Positions 17,601 through 25,848 of a DNA stretch of 64,000 bases are shown here, piece by piece. The first letter of the stretch is position 1. Each line of letters opens with the position of its first letter. The DNA lies in assembly GCA_023436225.1 (NCBI GenBank), contig JAEZKA010000101.1, forward strand, positions 124,001-188,000. The letters are read 5' to 3'. This stretch comes from Bacillota bacterium. GTDB lineage: Bacteria > Bacillota > Clostridia > Lachnospirales > Lachnospiraceae. Under the pieces are notes generated by a model, which saw nothing but the letters and a program-made list of their open reading frames with translations, made no database searches and had not been told where the DNA came from. The translations under genes and the position numbers were made by a program.

Positions 17601-19997
17601 TTATAGCTTCTGTTCTGTACGCGCTATGATTTCATCCTGGATTTTTGGTGTTAATGCCACAAAATATGCACTATAGCCTGCAACACGAACAATCAAATCT
17701 TTATATTTTTCTTTGTCTTGTTTTGCAGCAAGTAACATTTCTTTATTTACGACATTAAACTGAATATGTTTTCCCCCATTTTCAAAATAGGTTGTGATCA
17801 TACTTCCAAGCTTATTCAAATCATCTTCTGACTGTAATGCACTTGGATGAAACTTCATGTTTAATAGGGTAGCCATGAATTCATCCTGATTAATATTCAT
17901 AGCACTTTGAAGTACTGCAAGGGGCCCGTTGCAATCACACCCTTGGGAAGGTGATACGGATCCATCTGCAAAGGTTTCACCGGCCATTCTTCCATCCGGT
18001 GTTGCTCCGGTCATTGCACCGCCGGGTGCATGTGCTGTAATTGAAATCGCGGTTGGTAATACCGGTTTGCCAAATACCGAGGTAAAAGTACGAGCAGTCT
18101 TTGCATAGTCCTCCCAAACCTCTTTTGCAATCAAATCCACATAAGGATTAGCATTACCGAATTTAGGAGCTGCAATGCACTTCTTACGCAATCCTTCATT
18201 ATTCTCCCAATTACTGTTCAAAGCGTCTAACAATTGCTCTGCCGTTACTTCTTTCTCATCATAAACCAGCTTTTTAATCGCTGCTAAGGAATCGATTGTA
18301 TTACACATTCCGACCATATTGATTGCAGAGCCGTTTTCAAACATCATCTGGCGATTCAAGCCGTCTTTTCCTGCCTTAACACCATCCTCTAATAAAGCGC
18401 TATGTACTACATCCGGAAATGCATCTCTTTGCGCAATCAGAAGGATATTATGTTCTTCTGAAATCATACCCATGATATGTTTTAGCTGGATCAAAAATGC
18501 CTGATAGAATTCATCATAACCTTTAAAATCCTTAAATTCCCCGGTCTCAACACCATATAAAATACCGGTCCCTGGGTCACGTCCATTATTGAGTGCTAAT
18601 TCCAGTACCATAGGAACTATAAACATACCAAAGGCATTATTTCTTGACTTACCGGGAAGCTGGACATCTAAGCATCCGGCAATCGCAAAATCTCTTGCCT
18701 CTTTGATATCCACACCCTCACCGGCAACAAAGTTGATATAGGAATTTTCCGAGATAAAGGCAGGCATTCCCATACCGGTTCGAACTACTTCAAGTGCTTT
18801 TTGCATCAATGCTTTTGGTGTATCCTTACTGACACGAAGTGTCAGCGTAGGATGAGGTGTCTGAAGCTCCATAGCAGCATCTAATAATAGATACGATAGA
18901 TCATTACTTGCCTCTTTCCCATCTCTGTCACATCCACCGATAACAAAATTATGCCAGCGTGCCATACCTGCCCACTTCTCACGTTGACCCTTGCCACCAC
19001 CGACGAAGTTCAGCTGCATAATCTTAATGCTTAAGCATTGTAAAAGCTCCAAAGTCTCTTCCTTGGTTATTCTTCCTGCTTCCATATCTGCTTTGTAAAG
19101 CGGATACATGTACTGATCAAAACGGCCTCCCGGAGTTGTTCCCGACGCAACCATAATCCAATAGAAGAAAAATGACTGCATTCCTTCTCTGAAGGTTCTT
19201 GCTGGATACTCCGGTACTCTCTTACAGGTTTCTGAGATTTCTAACAGCTCTGCTTTTCGCTTTGCATCCATTTCCTTCTCGGCCATCCTTAAAGCAAGTT
19301 CACTATAGCGTTTGGCCAAACGAATGATTGCAGGAAATACAATTAATATGGCTTTTAGATAATCTGCTTTATAGACACTATCTGCATCAGTATAGCGAAG
19401 ATTTTTCAGTTCCTCTTCTGCTTCAGCAATAACCGAGCCTAGTCCACCATGTATTACTTTAGCGTAATCAGGTGTAATTAAACAGGTCGGGCCCATTCCT
19501 AAACCCCAGCCAACACCTGCTGCTCCCTGACCGCGGCCCTGATCCTTCCTCTGCCAAGGTGGGCATAAAAACCCTTTTTTCATGAAAGGCCATAATCGCT
19601 CATCATCATAATAGCTTCCTTGACGCTCATCCTGGGTTCTACCCTGACCTGTCCAATAAGCATCCATATTACGCAGGATTTTTCTATCTTCTTCCGATAT
19701 CGATAATACTCCACCTGCTAGCAAATCATCCAGATCATCATCCGGCCATGCCGGTCCATTGGAACCGGCCTCCATACCCATATGCTTTGAAGCGATATTG
19801 CCTATGATTAGCTCGTCATCTTCAATAAAGATTGTTTTTTGATCCAGATAATCAGCAATAGCTTGTGCTCTTTTAATAATAACCGGACGTCCTTCATTAT
19901 GTTGATAGGATGCTAATATAATCCGTGACTTTTCTGTACAGATCGGAAATGTATCAACCCTTAACGCTTCACGAAGCCGCTTTACTCTATCGTTCAT
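17601..19997 (-). CDS. Glycyl radical enzyme 2 (PFL-like family, substrate unknown)
   Basis: A complete 798-residue glycyl radical enzyme. The C-terminal glycyl-radical motif RVAGYSAYF is present with Gly at about 774, and the active-site cysteine is at about 442 in FAIAGCLDVQLPGKS. Other family blocks are GGRFDQYMYPLYKAD (about 290-304) and TPDGRMAGETFADGSVSPSQG. The length and the activase type place it among the dehydratase/lyase/decarboxylase group, not true pyruvate formate-lyase, which has two adjacent cysteines. The residue two after the cysteine is Asp, where diol dehydratases, choline lyase and 4-hydroxyphenylacetate decarboxylase have Glu. It is a clear paralogue of GRE 1 in the same operon. 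Its activase follows. The reaction is not known; an elimination, a decarboxylation or a fumarate addition are all possible. Confidence 0.93.
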   Translation of the reverse strand: MNDRVKRLREALRVDTFPICTEKSRIILASYQHNEGRPVIIKRAQAIADYLDQKTIFIEDDELIIGNIASKHMGMEAGSNGPAWPDDDLDDLLAGGVLSISEEDRKILRNMDAYWTGQGRTQDERQGSYYDDERLWPFMKKGFLCPPWQRKDQGRGQGAAGVGWGLGMGPTCLITPDYAKVIHGGLGSVIAEAEEELKNLRYTDADSVYKADYLKAILIVFPAIIRLAKRYSELALRMAEKEMDAKRKAELLEISETCKRVPEYPARTFREGMQSFFFYWIMVASGTTPGGRFDQYMYPLYKADMEAGRITKEETLELLQCLSIKIMQLNFVGGGKGQREKWAGMARWHNFVIGGCDRDGKEASNDLSYLLLDAAMELQTPHPTLTLRVSKDTPKALMQKALEVVRTGMGMPAFISENSYINFVAGEGVDIKEARDFAIAGCLDVQLPGKSRNNAFGMFIVPMVLELALNNGRDPGTGILYGVETGEFKDFKGYDEFYQAFLIQLKHIMGMISEEHNILLIAQRDAFPDVVHSALLEDGVKAGKDGLNRQMMFENGSAINMVGMCNTIDSLAAIKKLVYDEKEVTAEQLLDALNSNWENNEGLRKKCIAAPKFGNANPYVDLIAKEVWEDYAKTARTFTSVFGKPVLPTAISITAHAPGGAMTGATPDGRMAGETFADGSVSPSQGCDCNGPLAVLQSAMNINQDEFMATLLNMKFHPSALQSEDDLNKLGSMITTYFENGGKHIQFNVVNKEMLLAAKQDKEKYKDLIVRVAGYSAYFVALTPKIQDEIIARTEQKL

Positions 19998-20041
19998 ATT
20001 AACTCCCTTTCTCAGTTATGTTTTTTACTAATTACATTTCT

Positions 20042-21346
20042 TTATTTAAATATGCTGAATACCCCAACGGTTGCCAGGATAAATACTAATATCCATACGA
20101 TTATTGTAGTAACAAATTGTTTGTAGAATATCTTATCTCTTAATTGATCATCTTTGATTCCCGATAACAATAAGCTACCACCGGTTGAGAACGGGGAAAT
20201 ACCTGTACAGCAAGAACCGATTAAAATACATGATATTAATAATACGGGATTTAATCCTGTGGTTGCTGATAAAGAGGGAACAATAGGAACAAGCATCGGT
20301 ACTACTACCGTGACAGCTCCTGAGAAGAAGCTCATACCACCTGCAATAAATACGAGTACTCCCGGTACTATGAAGGTTGGAATACTGGAGCTTACCCAGT
20401 TTGATAAGAATTCTACTACTCCTGCAACGGTTGCTACACCCATCAGCATAGAGATACCACCAACCATTACTATGGTATTCCAAGGAATGTGATTTTTAAT
20501 GATTTTCTTCTCATCGCCAAGCTTTAATGCAGCGCAAAGAAGTGCACCAACGATAGCAAGCATCTGGATATCACAGTATTTTGCCATTTTAACAGTAACA
20601 GGATTCTTAGCAAAAAGATTAACAACAACCGGTACTAAGATCAGAAGCATAACTCCAATAATGATATAGAGATTTTTTTTCTGTACAGAAGTTGCAGGTT
20701 CCGGTTTGTTCATTTCAATTTTTTTGATTTTATATCCCTTAAATACAAAATATGCGATCAAAAATACAATAGTATTCTCAATAAAGCTGTGAGCAAATAC
20801 GGATGTAGTCATAGCCATAGATTGATCCGCATACTCTGTAGCTTCCAACAAACCACGTACAATAACACCACCTTGACTTAGTGTAAAATTGGATCCTGCT
20901 AAGGAACCGGATGATATAGCAATTAGAACTAATAATGGATTCATTCCGGTCTGCATTGCGATAGCGATACCAATGGGAGCCATAAATGCAGTTACCGCCG
21001 GTGCACCTGCACCGATACCTGCCAGAATGGTACAAATCACAAAAATAGCAATTGGTACTGCCCATGCAACATCTTTCACTACATAAAGCATTTTATCTGC
21101 CATCATTTTCAGTGTTCCGTTTTCTACTGCATAACCATAGAAAAGGGTAATGCTCATTAACATAAATGCAATCTTTGTTGGCCACATTGCAACGATCTCA
21201 GAAACCTTTAACTCCATAAAGAAGCAGCCTATTATGTACGCAAATACCATTGCAACAACACCTGTACTAATCTTAAATTTAAAACCAATAGCGATGGATA
21301 CTAGAACCGAAATTAAAATTATTGCTAACATTAAACCTGAATTCAT
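20042..21346 (-). CDS. Carboxylate permease of the ion-transporter superfamily (MatC/SLC13-like)
   Basis: A 434-residue protein with about 11-12 membrane segments. The N-terminal half (GFKFKISTGVVAMVFAYIIG, then a GIGAGAPAVTAFMAPIGIAIA stretch) and the C-terminal repeat (GAVTVVVPMLVPIVPSL, ISPFSTGGSLLLSG) fit the MatC / divalent-anion-symporter type of carrier, which usually moves di- or monocarboxylates. It lies between the two glycyl radical enzyme genes, 24 and 44 bases from them, with its own AGGAGG, so it most likely imports the substrate of the pathway. Family placement is by eye and moderate; a NhaC- or DcuC-like identity is the main alternative. Confidence 0.72.
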   Translation of the reverse strand: MNSGLMLAIILISVLVSIAIGFKFKISTGVVAMVFAYIIGCFFMELKVSEIVAMWPTKIAFMLMSITLFYGYAVENGTLKMMADKMLYVVKDVAWAVPIAIFVICTILAGIGAGAPAVTAFMAPIGIAIAMQTGMNPLLVLIAISSGSLAGSNFTLSQGGVIVRGLLEATEYADQSMAMTTSVFAHSFIENTIVFLIAYFVFKGYKIKKIEMNKPEPATSVQKKNLYIIIGVMLLILVPVVVNLFAKNPVTVKMAKYCDIQMLAIVGALLCAALKLGDEKKIIKNHIPWNTIVMVGGISMLMGVATVAGVVEFLSNWVSSSIPTFIVPGVLVFIAGGMSFFSGAVTVVVPMLVPIVPSLSATTGLNPVLLISCILIGSCCTGISPFSTGGSLLLSGIKDDQLRDKIFYKQFVTTIIVWILVFILATVGVFSIFK

Positions 21347-21370
21347 AATCGTTCCTCCTGTAATTGTGTT

Positions 21371-23779
21371 TTATATTTGTTTAAATCCTGTACGATTAAT
21401 TACTTCATCTTGAACTTCCTTGGATAACGCCGTAAAATAAGCACTATAACCTGCAACACGAACTACTACATCTCTATATTTTTCAGGTTCTTCCTGTGCC
21501 GCCTTCAATGTTTCCTGGTCCACCACATTAAACTGAATATGCTTACCACCATTCGTAAAGTAGGTTTTCATGACAGATGCCAGCTTATATAAGTCTTCCT
21601 CTGACTGTAGTGCAGAAGGATGAAATTTCATGTTTAATAACGTTGCCTGATATTCATCCTGGTTAATCTTCATAGCACTTTGTAAAACTGCTAAGGGACC
21701 CTTCATATCTTTTCCCTGCATCGGAGACATGCTTCCATCTGCCAAGATAGTCTTTGCTTTTCTTCCATCCGGAAGTGCACCTACTGCAAGTCCTCCCGGC
21801 TGATGAGCTGTTATTGATATCGCCGTTGGCATTACATGGCCGCCATATGCATGTTCAAGCCTTAATACCGATTTTGCATATTCATGATATATATTTTTCG
21901 CAATTGTATCCGGCAGATCATGGTTATTTCCGTATTTGGGTGCATTCAGAAAATCCTTATGCATCCGTTCATATCCCACCCAATCAGCCTCTAATGCTTC
22001 CATCAATTGGGACATGGAATATAGCTTCTTATCAAATACCAGGTCTTTTACTGCAGCCATTGAGTCTGCTACATTAATAACTCCTACAGCCACAAGACAT
22101 GCCGCATTATCAAAATCAAAGGTACGATTCAGCATATCCTTTCCGCTTTTAATACCATCATTCATTAGTGATGAACGAAATGGATCCGGAAATAGTTCCT
22201 TCTGGGAGATCATTTCTACATTGCAGCGTTCTGCTGCCATCTGCAATAAATAATCCATCTGTTTAAAGAAGGCATCCTGATACTCCTCAAAAGTCTTAAA
22301 CTCAACTACATCACCCGTCTTAATGCCCACATCTTCCTTCGAAAACGGACAATACCCATTATGCATAAAGATATCGTAAGCCTCCGCTACAATAAACATA
22401 ATTGCTGTTTGGGTTCTGGTTAATGCCGGTAGATTACCATCCAGACATCCCGTCATCGCATAGTCTCTGGCATCCTCGGTTGAGCAACCATGACTTTCAA
22501 AGAATTTAATGTAGCTGTCATCTCCAACAAAGGCAGGCATACCTAAACCTGTTCTTACTACCTTTAAGCCTTCCACAATTAAATCCAGGCTTGTCTCCTT
22601 ATGTACTCGCAGCGTACAGGTGAAGTGAGGAATTTGAGTATCTAATGCAGATTTCATAACCAAACTGGTTAGTTCATTCGCTGCGTCCGATCCATCTGCT
22701 TTCACGCCTCCCAAAGTCCAGTTATGCCATTTGGCCATGCCGGCATTTTTCTTGCGATTTGCTTTACCGGATACGCGATTCATCTTCATTTCCTTGATTC
22801 GAAGTAACTCAATTAATTCTAATACTTCATCCTCATTGATTGTTCCTTCATCAATATCCTTTCGATAATACGGATACATATATTGGTCAAACCGGCCTGC
22901 TGCAGCAGTGGGGGACGGACATGCCAATAGGAAGGTAAACCAGAAGGCCTGAATTGCTTCTCTAAAATTACTTGCCGGATATTCAGGAACCTTACGGCAA
23001 ATCCTGGCCATCTCCTGAAGCTCTTTCTTACGCTTGTCATTTGACTCTTTTAAGGTCATCTTTTCTGCCAAATCCGCATATCGATTTGCATAACGGATCC
23101 ATGCTTCATATACAATAATAACTGCTTCCCAATAATGCTTTTTATCAATGGAATCACCTTGAAAATATCTAAGCTGCTTCAGCTCTTCCTTGCATTCATT
23201 GATGATCGATCTGGCGCCCTTTTGTAATATTCTTTCAAAGTCAATCACTACTAAGAAAAATCCGGGTCCAAGTCCCATTCCAGATTGAGCAAAGCCGCCT
23301 CCGGAACCACCCTTCTTGTCCTTCCATGGCGGAAGAATTACACTGGATTTCATAAATGGCCAGAGCCTGTCATCTTCACCTAAGGTTTCACCCATTGCTT
23401 TCACAAGATTGCTATTCAGGCTATTACCACTGAATTTTTCATTCAGCTCGTACAATTCCTTTTCATCATCAGGATTTATTGTGTAAATTTCGCTTTTTAA
23501 TGCCTCTACTTCGTCAGGAGTCCAAATGCCATATTCATAGTCAATTTCCAAACCAAATGGCTTACTGGCACCCTCACCTGCCAGCAAGTCGTCATTTTCT
23601 ATGAAAATTGTTATATTGTCCAAAATATTAGCATGAATTTGTGCACGACGCAGAATTTGAGGCAAGCCTTCTGTTACTTTTAAGGTCTCATTCGCTATGC
23701 GAAATTTTTCAATACACAAAGGGTATTTATTAACTCGTAATCTTTCTTTTAGACTCTTAATTCTGTCATTCATTTTCAT
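21371..23779 (-). CDS. Glycyl radical enzyme 1 (PFL-like family, substrate unknown)
   Basis: An 802-residue glycyl radical enzyme and the first gene of the operon. The glycyl-radical motif RVAGYSAYF puts the Gly at about 777, and the active-site cysteine at about 445 lies in YAMTGCLDGNLPALTR. GRFDQYMYPYYRKD and LPDGRKAKTILADGSMSPMQG are also present. Both catalytic centres are intact, so it should be an active enzyme and not a partner subunit. It shares the GCLD motif with GRE 2, but residues after it differ (GNLPALTRTQ against VQLPGKSRNN), so the two probably have different substrates or work in sequence. Two start codons are close; the second ATG (23773) gives MNDRIK, matching MNDRVK of GRE 2. 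Confidence 0.93.
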   Translation of the reverse strand: MKMNDRIKSLKERLRVNKYPLCIEKFRIANETLKVTEGLPQILRRAQIHANILDNITIFIENDDLLAGEGASKPFGLEIDYEYGIWTPDEVEALKSEIYTINPDDEKELYELNEKFSGNSLNSNLVKAMGETLGEDDRLWPFMKSSVILPPWKDKKGGSGGGFAQSGMGLGPGFFLVVIDFERILQKGARSIINECKEELKQLRYFQGDSIDKKHYWEAVIIVYEAWIRYANRYADLAEKMTLKESNDKRKKELQEMARICRKVPEYPASNFREAIQAFWFTFLLACPSPTAAAGRFDQYMYPYYRKDIDEGTINEDEVLELIELLRIKEMKMNRVSGKANRKKNAGMAKWHNWTLGGVKADGSDAANELTSLVMKSALDTQIPHFTCTLRVHKETSLDLIVEGLKVVRTGLGMPAFVGDDSYIKFFESHGCSTEDARDYAMTGCLDGNLPALTRTQTAIMFIVAEAYDIFMHNGYCPFSKEDVGIKTGDVVEFKTFEEYQDAFFKQMDYLLQMAAERCNVEMISQKELFPDPFRSSLMNDGIKSGKDMLNRTFDFDNAACLVAVGVINVADSMAAVKDLVFDKKLYSMSQLMEALEADWVGYERMHKDFLNAPKYGNNHDLPDTIAKNIYHEYAKSVLRLEHAYGGHVMPTAISITAHQPGGLAVGALPDGRKAKTILADGSMSPMQGKDMKGPLAVLQSAMKINQDEYQATLLNMKFHPSALQSEEDLYKLASVMKTYFTNGGKHIQFNVVDQETLKAAQEEPEKYRDVVVRVAGYSAYFTALSKEVQDEVINRTGFKQI

Positions 23780-23886
23780 TAAATTCCTTTCATGAAAACA
23801 TAATACCTGAATATTCTCTTAGCCAAGGTCACGCGCGACTTGTCAATATGGTAATATTATCAAGTTTAATCGACCCTTACAATAGT

Positions 23887-23904
23887 TTGTTATAATTTTA
23901 ACAA
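23887..23904. promoter_or_regulatory. Inverted repeat in the divergent promoter region, copy 1
   Basis: TTGTTA-N6-TAACAA, an 18-base palindrome in the 261-base gap between the glycyl-radical operon and the divergent regulator. A similar ATTGTT-N8-AACAAT lies at 23978-23997. Two related sites between divergent genes suggest operators for the regulator. Confidence 0.4.
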
Positions 23905-23977
23905 TATATAGTCACTGTGCACAATTTTATTTGTATTTTAGTCTTATTTGCACATACTAACTCATAAAATAGTATAT

Positions 23978-23997
23978 ATTGTTTATTTTTTAACAAT
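23978..23997. promoter_or_regulatory. Inverted repeat in the divergent promoter region, copy 2
   Basis: ATTGTT at 23978-23983 and AACAAT at 23992-23997 with an 8-base T-rich middle. It ends 7 bases before the TATAAT at 24005-24010 that probably serves the regulator gene, so binding here would affect that promoter. Confidence 0.4.
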
Positions 23998-24040
23998 TAT
24001 AGAGTATAATAGGGATATATGACAGAAAGGATCGAAAAAG

Positions 24041-25636
24041 ATGCCCCGTATCCAATTTTTCCAACATGCTCTGAATAAACATATTTTATATAAGCAGATC
24101 AAATTCGAAGATATCGGTGATATAGAAGGAATTATTCTCTTAAAAGAACAATCTTCTCTTCCACGTGGATATATTTTTATAGGTGAAGAAGCAACCGTAC
24201 AACTTCTTCTTAAGACCACTGAGATCAAGTATCCTACAACTATATTTATTGCAGGCGGCAGTAAGGGAAGTATACCGGGCTGTAATCATAAAATACCGAT
24301 CAATTATATCGTTACTAATTTGGATATCATCGATTTATATAATAAGATAAATAAAATTGTATCCAACTATAAATACTGGACTTCTACTCTTATGAAAGCG
24401 TTATGTGAAGGAAAAAACCTTCATCAGATTATCATTCTTGCCAGTAATATGATTAAGGCCCCAATTTACCTTCTTAACTCTGGATTTAAAGTCATCTGTA
24501 GTAATACTGAGAAGCAGATCGATGATATTTATGAAAAAGAAATTTCTGAGAACGGTTATCTATCCTATGATAGTATCAATAGCCTTTCAAGAGAGACAAA
24601 TCTTAAAATTTATGGTAACACTAAGCTATTTACTTTCATCTCTCAAACAACGAATCATACCTATTATCGATGTGAGATCAGTTCTAAGAATACTGTTGTC
24701 GCTAATTTGCTGATTATTGTTGATCAAAGTCATTCCTCGATCGACATGCCAGATTTAATACTTAACCTTTCAAGTATTGTAAAGAAATTTTTATTGGATG
24801 AATACGGAGATGCATTTCATCAGGATACCATTTGTTCCACTTTTATTAAGGATATTATTGAACAGAAATTGGTCGATTTGAATGATATTGATAGCCGAAG
24901 CAAAATGCTTCCATATCCATTGAAGGGCTTTATATACGGTATCCTGATACAATTTGATGCAGAGGGGAAGAAGAAAAAAATCCCCTATAGTTATATTATC
25001 AGTCAACTAGAGGAGATCTTTGAAGAAACTAATATTACTGTTTATAAAGAAGAGATTTACATTTTATATTGTCAAGAAGAGCGATCCTTTAGTGATTTAG
25101 ATTTTAATTATGAACAATTATCAACCTTGTTAGTGAGATATAATGCTTATGCGGGGATAAGCAATGGCTCTCGCCATTTAAATAAGATTTATACTATGTA
25201 TTTGCTTTCTGCAAATGCAATACGGCTTGGAATACCTTTTCGAAGAGCAGATAGAAATCCACGAATTTTTAATTACGAGGATTATAGCATTTATTATCTC
25301 ATCGATTTAAGCGTGCAAAAATTCACACAGCTTCACAATCACAATGATATTATTTATTTGACTCATCCATCAATTATAGCTATATGTCGTTATGACAAAA
25401 AGCACAAAACTAATTTATGCGATGTGTTGTTCCATTATTTAATTAATGACAGAAGCATAACACTTACTGCACAAGCATTATTTATGCATCGTAATACGGT
25501 TCAAAACAAAGTAAATAAAATATCTGAGATTATTACCATCCCCTTGGATAATGGATATGTGCAGCAACGCATGATTATTTCATACTATATTATGAAATAC
25601 TACGAGATTTACATGAACAACGATTTAAAGCTATAA
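24041..25636 (+). CDS. PucR-family transcriptional regulator, divergent from the glycyl-radical operon
   Basis: A 531-residue cytoplasmic regulator. The C-terminus (about 465-520) is a PucR-type helix-turn-helix: LTAQALFMHRNTVQNKVNKI followed by a hydrophobic helix with ISYYIMKYYEIY. The middle (about 270-400) looks like the degenerate GGDEF-like domain usual in this family; the N-terminal 240 residues resemble a ligand-sensing domain but I cannot name it. Family members often activate catabolic genes in response to the substrate. It faces the nine-gene operon across 261 bases that hold two similar palindromes, so it probably controls that operon. The ATG at 24041 has GAAAGGA upstream and TATAAT lies at 24005-24010. 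Confidence 0.85.
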   Translation: MPRIQFFQHALNKHILYKQIKFEDIGDIEGIILLKEQSSLPRGYIFIGEEATVQLLLKTTEIKYPTTIFIAGGSKGSIPGCNHKIPINYIVTNLDIIDLYNKINKIVSNYKYWTSTLMKALCEGKNLHQIIILASNMIKAPIYLLNSGFKVICSNTEKQIDDIYEKEISENGYLSYDSINSLSRETNLKIYGNTKLFTFISQTTNHTYYRCEISSKNTVVANLLIIVDQSHSSIDMPDLILNLSSIVKKFLLDEYGDAFHQDTICSTFIKDIIEQKLVDLNDIDSRSKMLPYPLKGFIYGILIQFDAEGKKKKIPYSYIISQLEEIFEETNITVYKEEIYILYCQEERSFSDLDFNYEQLSTLLVRYNAYAGISNGSRHLNKIYTMYLLSANAIRLGIPFRRADRNPRIFNYEDYSIYYLIDLSVQKFTQLHNHNDIIYLTHPSIIAICRYDKKHKTNLCDVLFHYLINDRSITLTAQALFMHRNTVQNKVNKISEIITIPLDNGYVQQRMIISYYIMKYYEIYMNNDLKL

Positions 25637-25794
25637 TTTTTATACCTATATAAACTTAATCGTTATAAAATATAATTGCTTTCATATATAATCCCAACCG
25701 TCCCAAAAGATGTGTCTGTGCAGTACACCCAAATACATTTATCAGTATTATGATCGGTCATGAGTGATGTAAAAATCGATATTCCTTGACATAA

Positions 25795-25828
25795 GCACCC
25801 CCCATGACTATATCGTCATGAGGGGTGC
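25795..25828. terminator. Hairpin between the PucR gene and the alpha-galactosidase gene
   Basis: GCACCCCCCATGAC / GTCATGAGGGGTGC with a 6-nt loop and one mismatch, placed between two converging genes. T-tracts are weak on both sides, so it may act as a bidirectional terminator of moderate strength. Confidence 0.6.
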
Positions 25829-25848
25829 CTGTTAACGTGATTGATCAA

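Noticed and set aside
16571..19997. Reading the GRE/activase pair as pyruvate formate-lyase pflB/pflA
   Set aside because: There is a single active-site Cys in GCLD instead of the Cys-Cys pair, and the activase carries two extra ferredoxin clusters that PFL activase lacks.
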